A stretch of DNA of 64,000 bases from Heliocidaris tuberculata (taxonomy: Eukaryota > Echinodermata > Echinoidea > Camarodonta > Echinometridae). The DNA is taken from assembly GCA_025618425.1 (NCBI GenBank), contig CM046850.1, positions 26,366,205-26,430,204 of the forward strand, in the 5' to 3' direction. Below the pieces are notes generated by a model. It was not told the DNA's origin, searched no databases, and saw only the letters and a program-made list of their open reading frames with translations. Positions 1 through 11,247 of this stretch are shown in pieces. The stretch's first letter is position 1. Each line of letters opens with the position of its first letter. A program made the position numbers and the translations under genes.

Positions 1-212
1 TGTACTTTTCCCTCGTCAGCAAATGATGTTCATCATATTGCCCATTGTTCTATATCAGAATTTGTATGATTAATTGCATCCACCATAAAGTTTATGATAT
101 ATACATGAAGTTTTCATCATACGTCTTCTTGCCAGTTTTTGTGTTTTGGGGAAATCCATCCCTGGTGGTAGACTGGCCTAGCTGAAACGTGTGTTCTAAG
201 AGTGACAAATGC

Positions 213-244
<32 letters not shown>

Positions 245-261
245 GAAATGAGAGAAAATAA

Positions 262-448
262 TGGAAAGGGTATTGGAGAGAGGAAAGAGAGGAGGGGAGA
301 TAGAGAGAGAGAGTGACAAATACAACAAAATATGAGATAAAAACTAATGGAAAGGGTATTGGAGAGAGGAGGGAGAGAGAGAGAGAGAGAGAGAGAGAAA
401 TACAACAAAATATGAGATAAAAACTAATGGAATGGGTATTGGAGAGAA

Positions 449-480
<32 letters not shown>

Positions 481-712
481 CAAATACAACAAAATATGAG
501 ATAAAAACTAATGGAAAGGGTATTGGAGAGAGGAGGGAGAGAGAGAGAGTGAAATACAACAAAATATGAGATAAAAACTAATGGAATGGGTATTGGAGAG
601 AAGAAAGAGAGGGAGGGAGAGAGAGAGAGAGAGAGGGGGGGGGGGGGGGGAGGGAGAGAAAGAGAGAGAGAGAGGGGAGGGAAAGAGAAAGGAGGGAGGG
701 CGTGGAAAATAA
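262..712 (+). repeat. GA-rich block with repeated 80-bp module, unit 1
   Basis: (GA)n runs alternate with the module CAAATACAACAAAATATGAG plus ATAAAAACTAATGGAAAGGG plus TATTGGAGAG, repeated about five times, after an (AAC)n run at 210-243. Unit 2 (30735-30850 and 31190-31465) and unit 3 (57415-57595) have fewer modules. Confidence 0.8.
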
Positions 713-1093
713 AACTAGGATTTTAGATGGAAATAAATTTTGCCGCTGATCTATGAGGAACAATGTACATGTACTTCTACCAGGGGAATAGACCCTTAAA
801 TTAATTAAATGCACATTAGCATGATATTAAGATGAAATGAAATGAAGATGAAAGATGCAAGACACTAGAACAAAAGTAATATGTCGAGAGGAAAAGGCTT
901 TGTAATTAAGAAATATTACAGAAAAATGACGAGAAGAAGGGCAGGGATAGAATCTAGAATCAATGAATGTAGTGGGAGAGAATGGTAGTGGATGTCGGAT
1001 GTAGTAGAGGTAGAACGGTAGGAGAGAAAGGTAGTATGAGAGAATGGTATTGGAGGTAGGATGGTAGTATGGTAGTAGAGGTAGTAGAGGTAG
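713..1093 (+). other. Intergenic, no gene seen
   Basis: Unique-looking AT-rich sequence, then purine-rich GTAGTAGAGGTAG-type repeats at 960-1093. No exon-like ORF. Confidence 0.5.
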
Positions 1094-1099
1094 TATTTT

Positions 1100-1247
1100 G
1101 GGCGGCGAGTGAAAAGTGGGCAGGCGCCGCCAGAATTTAACTCCGCCCTAAAACTTCACCCGCGACCGAGCGATGCCCTAAAAACCAGCGGTGCCCTGGC
1201 GGCCGCCGCTCGGTGCCAGGGCGAAATTGGGTAAAAACTCGCCGCCC
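1100..1247 (+). repeat. GC-rich foldback block, unit 1
   Basis: Bounded by GGGCGGCGAG and its complement CTCGCCGCCC, with an inner hairpin GCCCTGGC/GCCAGGGC. It is far richer in G+C than its surroundings. A T run and G run (1266-1305) follow. Missing from unit 2, present in unit 3. Confidence 0.6.
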
Positions 1248-1332
1248 GGCCGCCGAGCAGGCAATTTTTTTTTTTTTTTTTTTTTTTTTTTGGGGGGGGG
1301 GGGGGTTGTGACCATAACTTTATGAATACCAT

Positions 1333-1490
1333 TTCGATCTAGTTGCCAAGTAGCGTAGATTTAGTTGACAACTAGGGACAATTTAGTTGCCAACTAGGCA
1401 TTATGAATAGGGATTAGTTGCCAACTATAAGTTAGCAAGGTTTTATGAATACCTACTAGTGCCTAGTTGACAACTAGGGAGCATTTTAGT
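1333..1490 (+). repeat. Cluster of TAGTTG(A/C)CAACTA palindromes, unit 1
   Basis: At least four copies of TAGTTGCCAACTA or TAGTTGACAACTA lie within 160 bp, separated by GGGACAATTT-like spacers. Also at about 58210-58375 in unit 3; unit 2 has lost it. Confidence 0.6.
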
Positions 1491-3897
1491 TGAATATGTG
1501 CCCAGGTTACTAACCCCAAACATCCAATCGGTCTAGCGCCCTCTTAGTTTCACACTATCTAAAACTGCGTCCCATAAAAACAAAAAACAAAAAAACCCGC
1601 AGACTGTTTTCCAAGATATCGCACAGTAAAGGCCGGCTCATACGAGGCGTCATTTGGATTGCGTCAGTAGCAGAGTACCAGCGTGAATCGAGCCTGTGAA
1701 CTAGGAAAATGTAGGATAAAAAGTAAGAATTTGGCGTTTAGATGTTATAGGTCTAGGCACATTTTGCACCCAGTCATGCATGGAGCTAGGCTGTGTGAGT
1801 GGTTTGAACACTTGAAAGAAAACCCGAGCCATTCTTTGGAGAAACTCATTCCTTTGGCTGTAAGAAGTTTTTTACTTTGAATATTTATGTCAATGTATCA
1901 TAGCAAAACGGCTGTTCACGATTAACTTCAGTATGCCCTTTTCCCACAATTAGCCTTTTTACAGCAAGTGCTATCCCGTCTCCATTTTAACCACTTAATT
2001 TTTTAATCTAAAAGTTTTTCTTTTTTTTTTTTCTTTTTAGCCCTTCCACAGGGTTCCTTTATTAAACAATATCATACATAAAAATATACAAGAAGATATA
2101 TATATATATACATACATATACATATACAGAAAAAACGAAACCGAGATTTATCGATGTTTAAACATATCTTAATCACAGATATGATTAATAAATGACACAT
2201 ATTTGTAAAGCTAGGATCCTCTTCTTTCATTTGATGCCACTCATATTATGATACATACCTCACACATGAGTGAATAAAGACAATATGAAGCAGGGCTACA
2301 AAAAAGTCGTTTGGCCAACGATATCTAAATTTCAATGATATAATCACATTTCTAGAAAGTTCATTTTCTGCCCTTTCGTATGACACCTCAATCGGAAAAA
2401 TGAGCCAGGGATGACGAAGCTCTATTGGTGTAAAGTGATGCTTGCATTTCCATGGTTTATTAAACGAATCCGTTTGAACTGGCTGCCTGTTCTAGCAATA
2501 AAAAAATAAGACAAAAGTCTTCATGCACGGCTGATCGTCAACAAAATGGAGTGGTGAGTACAAAATGATAAAAGATGATTCATAGTGAGGTACGTTTTCA
2601 TAAACCTTTTTGACCATGCAATTAACAACAGAGCAACGAGTATTTCTGGTAACAGAATGGGGACGATCTGGGAGACTTTAATAAATCATGGAAATGCAAG
2701 CATCAAGACTGAGACAAGTGGATGGGGCTAATGTTAACTGAAGGTATAACATTAATTAGTCTAGTCGGAAAGGGGGGTTCCCGTGCACCATCGAGTTACA
2801 TTTTGTTCAACCAACTTTTTTATAATGCCTGAAGTGTCTAGTTAATGAATTTTGATGTTCCCATTGCCAAATCGTGTCCCATGGGGTTCAAAATCGGCCA
2901 TTTTGGCAGCCATCTTGATTCCATAATTAGCATATCTTTTGAATTAGACATCATGCATGAACAAATAAAACAGCTTTTTGAGTAATAATAACTATGACGA
3001 GGAATCGATTCAGAGAGTAATTTTTGTGTTTTGAGTAACCTGGATTCCACAAAACATCCAGAAGTGTGAAGAAAAAAAATTGCACAAAAAATCGTGCATC
3101 TTAACGCCATCTTGTTTTTCAACTAGTAAAAACAATGATTAACCTTCAAATTTTTACTAAAATATGTTGAGAAGGATCTAATCATGATTTTCATGCATAA
3201 ATTTACACATATACCTTCAAAAAATGTACCAGTATGGTCAGCTTAATGACACCTCTCAGATTAGGAAATACATGCGTTTTTCATGCAAAATCGAGGCCCA
3301 TTGGCCATTGTGTGCGAAACCCCATAGACTTCTGTGTGTTGAGACGCTTTTATCAGCATGTTTGGTAAGAGTTTTAGGTTGAGTTATGGGCATAAATGCA
3401 TAAAATTAAATTGATTTTTATAGTGTACATTGAGTACTTTGTAGTGCTTGATGGTTTATACTCAAAGACGTAAAATTAATCATTTGAGACCAAATTGAAC
3501 ATAGATACACATTGTAGTAGATTAGGGTAATGTTTGCGTGTTAGAGAAGGCACGTTTCGAACCCTCTCCTAATATGATTGGTAAGATTCATGCATATTCA
3601 AGCCATAGACGTAGGATTCAAACATACATTGATGCTTAAAAATTAATATGATATGTGTCAATAATGCTGTACGTAACGGAAAGGTTTAAGAATAACAAAA
3701 TTTCGTTGTTTAAGATAGAAATATGTGCCTTCTTGCGATCGAACACACCTTGATATTAGTAATTAGAGGTAGATAGTTTGGGTCCCAGAATTTACACTGG
3801 AAGAACAGATTTACCAGCGAACATTAATGATTATCTTTAATGTCATTTTGGAATGCGTTGAAAGGATAATTTCATGATTCATAAACGTAGGTGTATC
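1491..3897 (+). other. Intergenic, unit 1
   Basis: Apart from the broken exon-like ORF at 2267-2493, it holds an (AT)n run at 2098-2110 next to TTTATTAAACAATATC (possible LINE 3' tail, minus strand), and an inverted pair GATGCTTGCATTTCCATG at about 2443 and 2703. Small ORFs at 1683-1880 and 2838-3122 are not kept open between units. Confidence 0.45.
2267..2493 (-). pseudogene. Unit 1 copy of the exon-like ORF, broken
   Basis: Homologous to 59150-59383. The CAA CAG pair is CAA TAG here, and a C is missing in the run after GGCTCATTTTT, which shifts the frame. Edges are approximate, taken from the shared splice-like ends. Confidence 0.3.
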
Positions 3898-4458
3898 CAG
3901 TGGCGTATCTAAGGGGGGGGGGCAGAGGGGACACGTGCCCCGGGCGGCACTTGAAGGGGGCGCAAAAATGCAAAAGAGAGAAAGAAAAGGGGGAGAAACA
4001 CTAGAAAATTTATGGTCTTTGAAGGTTATTTGCGCCCCAGTCAAGGACAAAATGCGTAAGAAATGGTGTTTTATAGGGTTTGAAATGCGAAAATTTTCTA
4101 AAGCTCGGTCGCTTCGCTCCCTCGCATAATTATGTTCAGGATTTAGCTTTTTCGCGCCCCTAACGGCGTTTTAAAAGTGTTAACCATTAATTGACTCTAG
4201 TTACTTTGCCCCCCCCCCCCCCCCCGCATAAGGCAGAGGCTTATTAAACTTTGCGCCCCCAGATGGGCTATAGGCGCATAAAAAGCACTTTCAAGGTATA
4301 GAACATTCGAAATAACTCATAAATTTGCCTTGCAATTGCCTTGCTAAATTCCTCTAATTTATTTCTTCAGGGTTTTCATTCATTTTGCGCCCCAAAATAG
4401 AAATGTTCAAAGATTTAATAGTTTGCCCCGGGCGCCAGAATACCTAGATACGCCACTG
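3898..4458 (+). mobile_element. Non-autonomous hAT-type element, unit 1
   Basis: Terminal inverted repeats are CAGTGGCGTATCTA on the left and TAGATACGCCACTG on the right. The element is flanked by perfect 8-bp direct repeats GGTGTATC at 3890-3897 and 4459-4466. An 8-bp target duplication and CAG-starting ends are hAT hallmarks. The 561-bp interior is G/C-run rich with no transposase frame. Compared with unit 2 it lacks about 270 bp between two AGATTT repeats. Confidence 0.85.
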
Positions 4459-4970
4459 GGTGTATCACTTTGTAAAGATACTCAGGAACAAAATATACCC
4501 GAATGGCGAGATTGAGTACATTTTCAGATGGATAAATAAAGTTACACAAATATAAGTCTATGGTACATGATCCAGATTTTCGTTACAAGTAAAACTCCCT
4601 GCTAGAATATGAGGTTACAGTTGCCCGAATATAAGGTGTCGGCGCCATTCTAGGTATTTTCACATTCATGGGGTGATGCAGTCCATTACCCCCCCCCCCC
4701 CTCCCCGCCTTATAAGCCTATGAAGATATTCATAATGATTATAATTCCGCATAATTTTCTATTTTATCTAAATTGTTTGCTAATAAATTGTTGCTTTAAT
4801 AGATCATGCTGGTAATGATGATCTGCCTATGTTTCTTTCCCCATTATTTTCTTTGATAGTGATGATGATTATTTTTTGTGATGACGGTGGGTCATAGTAC
4901 TTGCATACTGTGATTACTCATACTAAGAGTATTCACGTAAAGTTTGTTGGCATCATCCTTTTTGAACAAT
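4459..4970 (+). other. Intergenic, unit 1
   Basis: AT-rich sequence with a C run at 4690-4701. Nothing coding seen. Unit 3 lacks most of it. Confidence 0.5.
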
Positions 4971-4977
4971 ATCTTCG

Positions 4978-5022
4978 TCTCTCCTCTCACATCTCACCTC
5001 TCTATCTCTTTCTTTCTTTATT

Positions 5023-5053
<31 letters not shown>

Positions 5054-5290
5054 GTTCTTGTCTCTCGCACACTTCCTCCCCTTTCCTTTCTCAATCCTCC
5101 CTCTCTGTATTTCTCACTCCCTGTCTCTGTTCTTCCTCTTTTTCCCTCTTCCTTCCCTCTCTATCTCCCTTTCTCCATCTCATATCTCTTTCCCGCACTC
5201 TTCTTTTATGTTCCTGGCTATTCTCCCTTCCTCTATATATCTTCCAAGTCTCTCCATGTCCACCTTCTTCCTTCGTATTTTGGTCTGTCT
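4978..5290 (+). repeat. Polypyrimidine (CT-rich) tract, unit 1, first part
   Basis: Almost purely C and T on the plus strand, with (TCTCTC)n at 5029-5054. It reads as serine/leucine/phenylalanine-rich ORFs in several frames, which are not genes. Confidence 0.85.
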
Positions 5291-5307
5291 TTCTGACCAT
5301 GCACCAT

Positions 5308-5806
5308 ATATTTATTATTTATTCTTTATTGCAACTTAAAAGTTGGATTGGTACATGGTACAGATAAAATAACATATAACATAAGGCGATAAAATACATG
5401 GAACAGTTACATTAAAGAGTTGACAAATTATAACATTTAAAACATGAGTAAGAAGAGGAAGAAAAGGATAAAGAAGGGGAGTTAAAGGAAGGAAGAGGAG
5501 AAGAAAAGGTAAAAGAAGACAGATGAGGAGAAAAAGAAGAAGGGGAAAGAAAGGAAGAAAAAATGTACAAAGGAAGAAAGAGAGAGACTGCGAAAATTAA
5601 AGAGTACTGTAATACATGTCCATGTAGTTAATAGTAATCATAAATATCAAAAACCTTTACAAATAATGAGGTTAAAAGCTACTCATTGAAACATAATCAT
5701 CAATTGCCTATTCAAATTCGAAACCACATACAATTCAATGAACACGAAAACAAAAAAAAATTAAATTAAAAACATGGCTACAACCTGATTTTCTTCTTCT
5801 TCTTCT

Positions 5807-5854
<48 letters not shown>

Positions 5855-6493
5855 GTTCCCTTTGTATTCAGAATGATGTCGGCACTGTAATAGCACCATG
5901 TCTAATACGTAATTGATATCAGAAAATATTGAATCTATAATTAAAAATATACTAATACTAATATAGAGCTTTTCAATTCATATAGGAAATTATGAAAAGG
6001 AAGCAAACAAGAAGATGAATAAAGAAAAAAAAAACAAGACAAGAAGAACAGAAATGACAATAAGGAAGAAAAAGAAAAAGGAAAAAAGGGGAAAAAATGA
6101 GGGGCAAAAATGAGGAAATAAAAAAACAAAAAGGCAGAAAGTGAAAAAGGAGAAGAAGAAGAAAAATGGAAAAAGAAGAACAGAAGGAGTAAAAAGCGGG
6201 AGAAAAGAAGAAGAAGAAGAAGAAAAGAATACAGTAGAAAGCATTGATCATATTGCACTTATAATTATAGAAACACGATGAGATGAGATGAAGATTCTCC
6301 TTGATACCAGAAAATCTTGAAATTCTGCATAATAATATAACACTTATTTTGTAACCCTGTAAGCAATTGCTTACATAAAAAGCTTTCCAACTCATATAAA
6401 GAAAATTAGAAGAAAAAGGACAAGAAGAAGGAAAGCAGAAATAGCAAGAAGAACAAGAAGAACAAAGAGAAGAAGGAAAACAAGAATAGTAAG
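5308..6493 (+). other. Insertion of about 1.2 kb in the CT-rich tract, unit 1 only
   Basis: Units 2 and 3 run straight from GCACCAT to the TCATCTCTGTTTTTGTCTG that flanks this block. It starts ATATTTATTATTTATTCTTT, like the complement of an A-rich retroposon tail, and contains (TTC)n at 5791-5853 and long GAA-rich stretches. No recognisable coding sequence. Confidence 0.65.
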
Positions 6494-6534
6494 TCATCTC
6501 TGTTTTTGTCTGAAGTGCATCCCCAATTTCACCC

Positions 6535-6654
6535 TATATGTTTCTCCTTGTCCATCTCTCCCTCTCTGTTTCTCTCTCTGTCTCTCTCTCTGTCTCTCTC
6601 TCTCTGTCTCTCTGTTATCCTCTTTGTCTATATTTTGTTCTCTCCTTCGCCTCA

Positions 6655-6688
<34 letters not shown>

Positions 6689-6853
6689 CTTGTCTCTTAA
6701 CCATGTACCTTCGATGTCTCTCTTTGATGTCACTCTCTTGCCTCTCCATGACTGTTCTTCTCTGTCACTCTCTCCACTGTCATGACTGTTCTTCTCTGTC
6801 TACATCACTCTCCTGTCTCTCCCCCACTTTTTTCTGTCTTTGTCTTCCTATTC
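6535..6853 (+). repeat. Polypyrimidine tract, unit 1, second part
   Basis: (CT)n and TCTCTG repeats, continuing the tract interrupted at 5308, up to a C run at 6853-6867. Confidence 0.8.
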
Positions 6854-7619
6854 CCCCCCCCCCCCCCATAAGAAGAGAGAGAGAAGAGAAAGCAGGAAGG
6901 GAAAGTAGAAAGAAGAAAAAAGAAGGAAAGAGAGAAGGAAAAGAAGGGAAAGGGAGGGAGGAGAGAAAAGTGAAAAAGGAAAACCGAAAGGACCTCGCCT
7001 CTCCGTTCTCCCTCCCCCTCCCCCTCCCCGACCAAAAAGAGGGAAGGAAGGGGAAGGGAAAGAGGAGAGAATGGAGAAAATGGGAAAAGAAAAAAATGAA
7101 ATGAAAGAGGAAGAAAAAGGGGGAGAGCCCAGGGACCGAAAGGGCCTTGCCTCCCAGGCCCCCTTGCAAAGGGGGCCTGTTGCTCCCCCCCCCCCCCTCT
7201 CAAAGAGAGAGAGAGAAAGAGAGGGAGCAGGAAGGAAATTAGAAAGAACAAAGAGGGAAAGAGAGAAGGAAAAGAAGGGAAAGGGGGAGAGGAGAGAAAA
7301 GGAGAAAATAGGAAGACAAAATGAAAATGGGAAGAAGGATGCCGGGCGCCAAAAAAAAAAAGGGAGAAGGAAGGAAAAGGGATAGATGAGAGAAAGGGGA
7401 AAAAAGAGGGAGACGAAAAAGGAAGAGGGCCTTTAAAAAGAAAATCAGAGGATAAGACAATGCAATATACATCCGGAATATTTTCTGTATCAGGGTTATT
7501 TTTCGTACTTCTTTTCATTCCCAATTCCATTTTGTATTGAACCTAATAGCAATTTATGGGGGCTCTTTTGCAACTTGCGAGGGCTATTTGTTTAAATGGG
7601 GGGGGGGGGTGAATTGCCT

Positions 7620-7723
7620 TTAGCCTTCGTGTAATTTTTTCCCTGGTACAATGTCCTCCGAGTCGAATCGGTTTATAACCTTCACTATTTGCTGGATTAC
7701 AGGCGCACGCCACAACGCCTAGT
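7620..7723 (-). mobile_element. SINE with 7SL-like head, 5' part, inverted
   Basis: On the minus strand it reads CTAGGCGTTGTGGCGTGCGC then CTGTAATCCAGCAAATAG and GATTCGACTCGGAGGAC. It lacks the 3' half of the element at 14738. It is found only in the unit 1 insertion. Confidence 0.55.
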
Positions 7724-7956
7724 TCTTTGTATCTATATATCAACAAGATAAATGGGACTGCCTATTATGCCTCCGCCCTTTTTTTTTTTTTTTTTAAAGA
7801 TATCGCGATGTAATTTCATAATAACTTGGCCTCTGTGACCCTTCAGTTTTGACCTACTTCAAAATTTAATCACATTGTCTTCCTAGTCGTCTGATGCAGT
7901 TGAATGACCTCACATTGTTTATTTATCTATTTTGAAATGTTGAATTGGTTTTTTTA

Positions 7957-8065
7957 CAGACGTGTATCAATCAGATATGATTATTTACGTCTGGGACCGA
8001 CCTTTAATATCACCATCTAAAAGACGCCTCAGTTTATAACTCCCACTTTTGGCTGGATTACAAGG
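7957..8065 (-). mobile_element. Same SINE family, 3' part, inverted
   Basis: On the minus strand it has TAATCCAGCCAAAAGTGGGA, then AGATGGTGATATTAAAGGTC and the CAGACGT/ACGTCTG hairpin. The head is lost after CTTGTAATCCAGC. Confidence 0.5.
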
Positions 8066-8221
8066 CCTATTGCTTTTGCTGTGTATCTTTTTATCATTCT
8101 TGTCCTATGTATATTTGAATTATGCTTTTATAATTCATCATGTATCAGCTATTAGCTGTCATCTTGAACATCGTTCAATAAAAGCGTATCAAATCAAGTG
8201 TGAACGTCATATCTCTTATGA

Positions 8222-8330
8222 AATAGTATGCATACAGCATACTAGCCAGTGGAACTTTTTTTGTACTTGTATGAAAGAAAGTGTTTGGAACTTATAGTGC
8301 ACATGATGCAATTTCAGGTGCGATTTTTCT
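8222..8330 (+). repeat. Direct repeat, copy 1
   Basis: AATAGTATGCATAC through GTGGAACTTTTT, CTTATAGTGCACATGATGCA and CAGGTGCGATTT. The second copy is at 8693-8798, 471 bp on; that copy received the hAT element at its end. Confidence 0.75.
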
Positions 8331-8692
8331 TAGTGAAACGCCTTGCCATTCTTGTGGAATACTGGAATACTCTCTTCTTTTTTTTAAACATTTGTTTAAC
8401 CTTTTATACATTAATACAAATATGTACAAGCCAACCACTTTTGGTTTTAATCATGTCAACGGTTATCCTTAAGACGTTTAGATACTGTTGATGATATTTC
8501 CACCTATTTTCAACAATATAGGGAAAATCAAATTTAAACATTTCTTCAAAATATTCATGTTAACAGTAAAATTTTGCATGGATATTATATTAGTATTGTT
8601 CTTTTACAGGCACAAAGAAACGCAATAATGATCATGCTTTGGCATGCAAGTGTATCATTATAATTACACTTATTGTTTTATTACATCTTGTG

Positions 8693-8798
8693 TAATAGTA
8701 TGCATACGAGCTTGTGGAACTTTTTCGTACTTTTACTGTATGAAAGAAAGCTTTTGGAACTTATAGTGCACATGATGCAATTTCAGGTGCGATTTCCT
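8693..8798 (+). repeat. Direct repeat, copy 2
   Basis: Same sequence as 8222-8330 with small indels; ends at the GATTTCCT target duplication of the hAT element. Confidence 0.75.
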
Positions 8799-9098
8799 CA
8801 GGGGCGACACCAGGGTATTTTGATAGGAGGGGCAAGACGACCTAAAGATGACGTCATATTTTTTCTCCATTAAATAACAGGGGTAATAAAGAGTTATATG
8901 TTTAAGACCTCTCTTTTTAATACTCCTCTTTCTTCTTTCTTCCCTTTTCTTCCCTTTTCTTCCCTTTTCTTCTTTTTTTCTTCCCTTTTCTTCCTCCTTT
9001 TCTTCTTTTTTCTTCTTTTTTTTCTTCTTTTTTCACTACTTTAAAAATCATAGGGGGGCGGTCGCCCCCTCTGCCCCCCCCCTGTAGCGCCGCCCCTG
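8799..9098 (+). mobile_element. Non-autonomous hAT-type element inside the unit 1 insertion
   Basis: Starts CAGGGGCGACACCA and ends TAGCGCCGCCCCTG, with perfect 8-bp duplications GATTTCCT at 8791-8798 and 9099-9106. It is 300 bp long, holds a (TTCTTCCC)-like pyrimidine run at 8930-9030, and has no coding frame. It differs in terminal sequence from the element at 3898 and so belongs to a different hAT subfamily. Confidence 0.85.
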
Positions 9099-9580
9099 GA
9101 TTTCCTTAATAGATATCATGCATATAGAGCATATCAATAAAGTCTATTTTTTGAATCATAATACCATTACCGTGTCCGATATTGTCTTTATTATCTCGTA
9201 CGACAATTAATGACTGGTTTGCACAAAAAATATTAGTGCTGTTCCTTTTGAAATTTGATTTACTGTATATGCCATCTCAGTCTTTTCAGATACATAACTG
9301 TTTGATATCTTCGCCGACTGTCGCCGAGGAGTAATGATTTGCCACAGTAATGAGCCCTTAGTACGGCTCCTGGCTTCCTGCAAGAGCCGACGCATGCTAA
9401 TAAGGATTCACGAAACTCAGTGTTTAGGGCGGATTTCGAGGAAGTTAGCGTACATGACCATAATGACACCATCAGAAACAGACGTTAGTTATTACCGAAC
9501 AAAAGATGAATAAGTAGCCCCTCGAAATCATAGGTGTCAAATTGTAAATATTTTCTTTCGGAATTTAGAAACTTTAGTCA

Positions 9581-9780
9581 TTATAATTTGATTTGTATGG
9601 ACTTTAAAAATTTCAGAATGTTCTTCCGGCGGGAGTGAAAGCCCTTTATATGCTTTTGCACCCCCCCCCCCCGAGATCTAGCGTCAGATACGCCATTTGT
9701 CACCATTATTGTAGCAATATGTAGCTCACATGATTTGAAATTTGGGCCCCCCCCCCTAAGAAATCCTGGATCCGCGCCTG
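9581..9780 (-). mobile_element. hAT-like terminal sequence, partial
   Basis: The right end reads, on the minus strand, CAGGCGCGGATCCAGGATTT followed by a G run, a form common at the ends of short hAT-like elements. No matching left end or target duplication was found, so the left limit given here is a guess. Confidence 0.4.
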
Positions 9781-10548
9781 CCCCCTCACTCCCCTCCCAT
9801 CCATTTCCGTGTTCCATCTCCTCTTTCTCCCCACCTTCTCTTCTTGTCTGTTTGTATGTCTGTCTACCCCCCCCCCCCTCTCTCTCTCTCTCTCTCTTTG
9901 CATGCCTGTCTCTTTCTCTCTCTATCCATCCCCACCTCTTATTTCCTCCCTGTCATGCCTGTGTCTCTCCATCTCTCCCTCACTCTATTTCTCTCCCTTT
10001 CATCTCACAAATCTGTTCTGTCTCCATTTTCACTATCTCCCCTTCCCCCTCTCTCCATCACTAATTTGATCCTTCCCCCTCAGCGCGTGCGCGCTCTCTC
10101 TCTCCCTCTCCCTCTCTCATCTTACCACCCACTCCCTTATACCATCTGATCTCCCTCTTCCCTACCCGTCTCTCTGCTTGTCTGTTTCTCTCTCTGACTC
10201 TGTCTGTCTGTCTGTCTTTTGCTCTCAATCATTCCCCGTCTCTCCTTTCTTCCCTGTCTTGCCTTGCCTTGCCTTGCCTTCTTTTCTGTTCTCTCTCCTC
10301 CTCATCTACTTTCTCTCCCCACCCTTGTCAGTCACCATCTTCCTCTTACGTCCTTTATCCCTCTTTTCTCCCTGTCTCCCCTGCCTCTGCATCCTCTCTC
10401 CGTCTTTCTCCTCCCCCTCTCTCTGTATGACTCTTTCTCTCTCCCCCCCCCCTCTCTCTCTCTCTCTAAACCTCTCCTCTCTTTTTCTCCCTTTCTCTAG
10501 CTCTCTCCGTCTCTGCATCTTCTTTCCCTTCGTCATGTCTCTAACCTG
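9781..10548 (+). repeat. Polypyrimidine tract, unit 1, third part
   Basis: C/T sequence with (TCTG)n, (CCTTG)n at 10258-10278 and CGTGCGCGCTCTC at 10086. No gene. Confidence 0.85.
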
Positions 10549-10772
10549 ACATCTTAGTTAATTTTGAGATAATCATCTCCATTACTCCACAACTATATTT
10601 GCTATTAACTGATTTCATCAAATCATTCCAAGTAAGATCATTTTTAAAGTTAGAATATTTGTCACCGGAGCATGCGTCTTAGAACCGTCATATCACTCAA
10701 TGCAACAACTATGTACTTCTTTTAAGATTAACAAAGTGAAATTTTACAAGTCAGATAGGGTTTAATTGAAGT

Positions 10773-10778
10773 TTTATT
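10773..10778 (-). terminator. Poly(A) signal AATAAA of the small gene, unit 1
   Basis: AATAAA on the minus strand about 52 bases after the TGA stop of the small candidate gene. Equivalent signals are at 36932-36937 and 63061-63066. Confidence 0.5.
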
Positions 10779-10829
10779 CGTTAATGAATTTTAAATTCTA
10801 TTGGCATTTCTGGAAAGAGTCCTATGATT

Positions 10830-11247
10830 TCACAAAAGCCATAATTCACCGAGTGTGTCAATGCAATCCGAGGAAATTTTCTTTTTGCGACTAGAAACAT
10901 CATCCACTGTGCTGGAGCAATTAGCCTATCAAAGGTAAATGAGTATCCGATTCGAACACTTCAAAACTAACCTAAAGTAGATGATGATATGGAAACTAAA
11001 TCAGACAGATTTTTACAAATGTGTTTGCATTTCAGAAATTCATGAGATATGTTTTGGTCGACTTCACGAATGTCACCGGACACCGTCATCATCTGAAAAA
11101 CAAACGCAACAAAACATAAAGTTATATTGAATTTCCAAACCGATATGACAAAGCACTGAGAAGAAAATAACATACCCATGATTCAATTAATAATTCTATC
11201 CGTTTATGAATATCATCAAGATCAATATTTTGGAGATTTTCACCATG
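10830..11247 (-). CDS. Unrecognised small gene, 3' exons, unit 1 copy (candidate)
   Basis: Three exon-like blocks splice in frame on the minus strand. 11176-11247 encodes HGENLQNIDLDDIHKRIELL and IESW, with donor GTATGT. 10972-11092 encodes MMTVSGDIREVDQNIS and ends in SISSSTL, after a strong acceptor TTTGTTTTTCAG. 10830-10906 encodes VDDVSSRKKKISSDC and IDTLGELWLL, then TGA. AATAAA follows at 10773-10778. The product looks helical, acidic to mixed in charge, with no signal peptide or known motif. A possible first exon at 11811-11831 (MSLNHLN, donor GTAAGT) would give 96 residues, but the nearest upstream AG of exon 11176-11247 does not keep that frame, so the 5' end is unsettled. It lies about 0.8 kb downstream of the protease on the same strand. 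No function is proposed. Confidence 0.5.

Larger units (their letters stand above)
6854..9780 (+). other. Insertion of about 2.9 kb in the CT-rich tract, unit 1 only
   Basis: Replaces about 115 bp present in units 2 and 3. It holds GA-rich repeats (6870-7440), two inverted SINE parts, a direct repeat (8222-8330 and 8693-8798), the hAT element at 8799 and a hAT-like end at 9780. It looks like a patchwork of mobile pieces. No gene seen. Confidence 0.65.

Noticed and set aside
1683..1880. 65-codon frame beginning MNRACELGKC, seen in units 1 and 3
   Set aside because: Unit 2 lacks the ATG and has a frame-shifting base loss. No splice sites, signal peptide or known motif.
2838..3122. 94-codon minus frame (MKNKMALRCTIF) with relatives in unit 2
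   Set aside because: The units differ by many indels that change the frame and the start, with no sign of third-position bias.
5941..7530. Phenylalanine/serine-rich and glutamate/arginine-rich frames on both strands
   Set aside because: They arise from GA- and CT-rich repeats of the unit 1 insertions and have no homologue in units 2 or 3.
9581..9817. Frame containing GADPGFLRGGG
   Set aside because: This peptide is the chance translation of a hAT-like terminal repeat (CAGGCGCGGATCCAGG) and its G run, not a protein.
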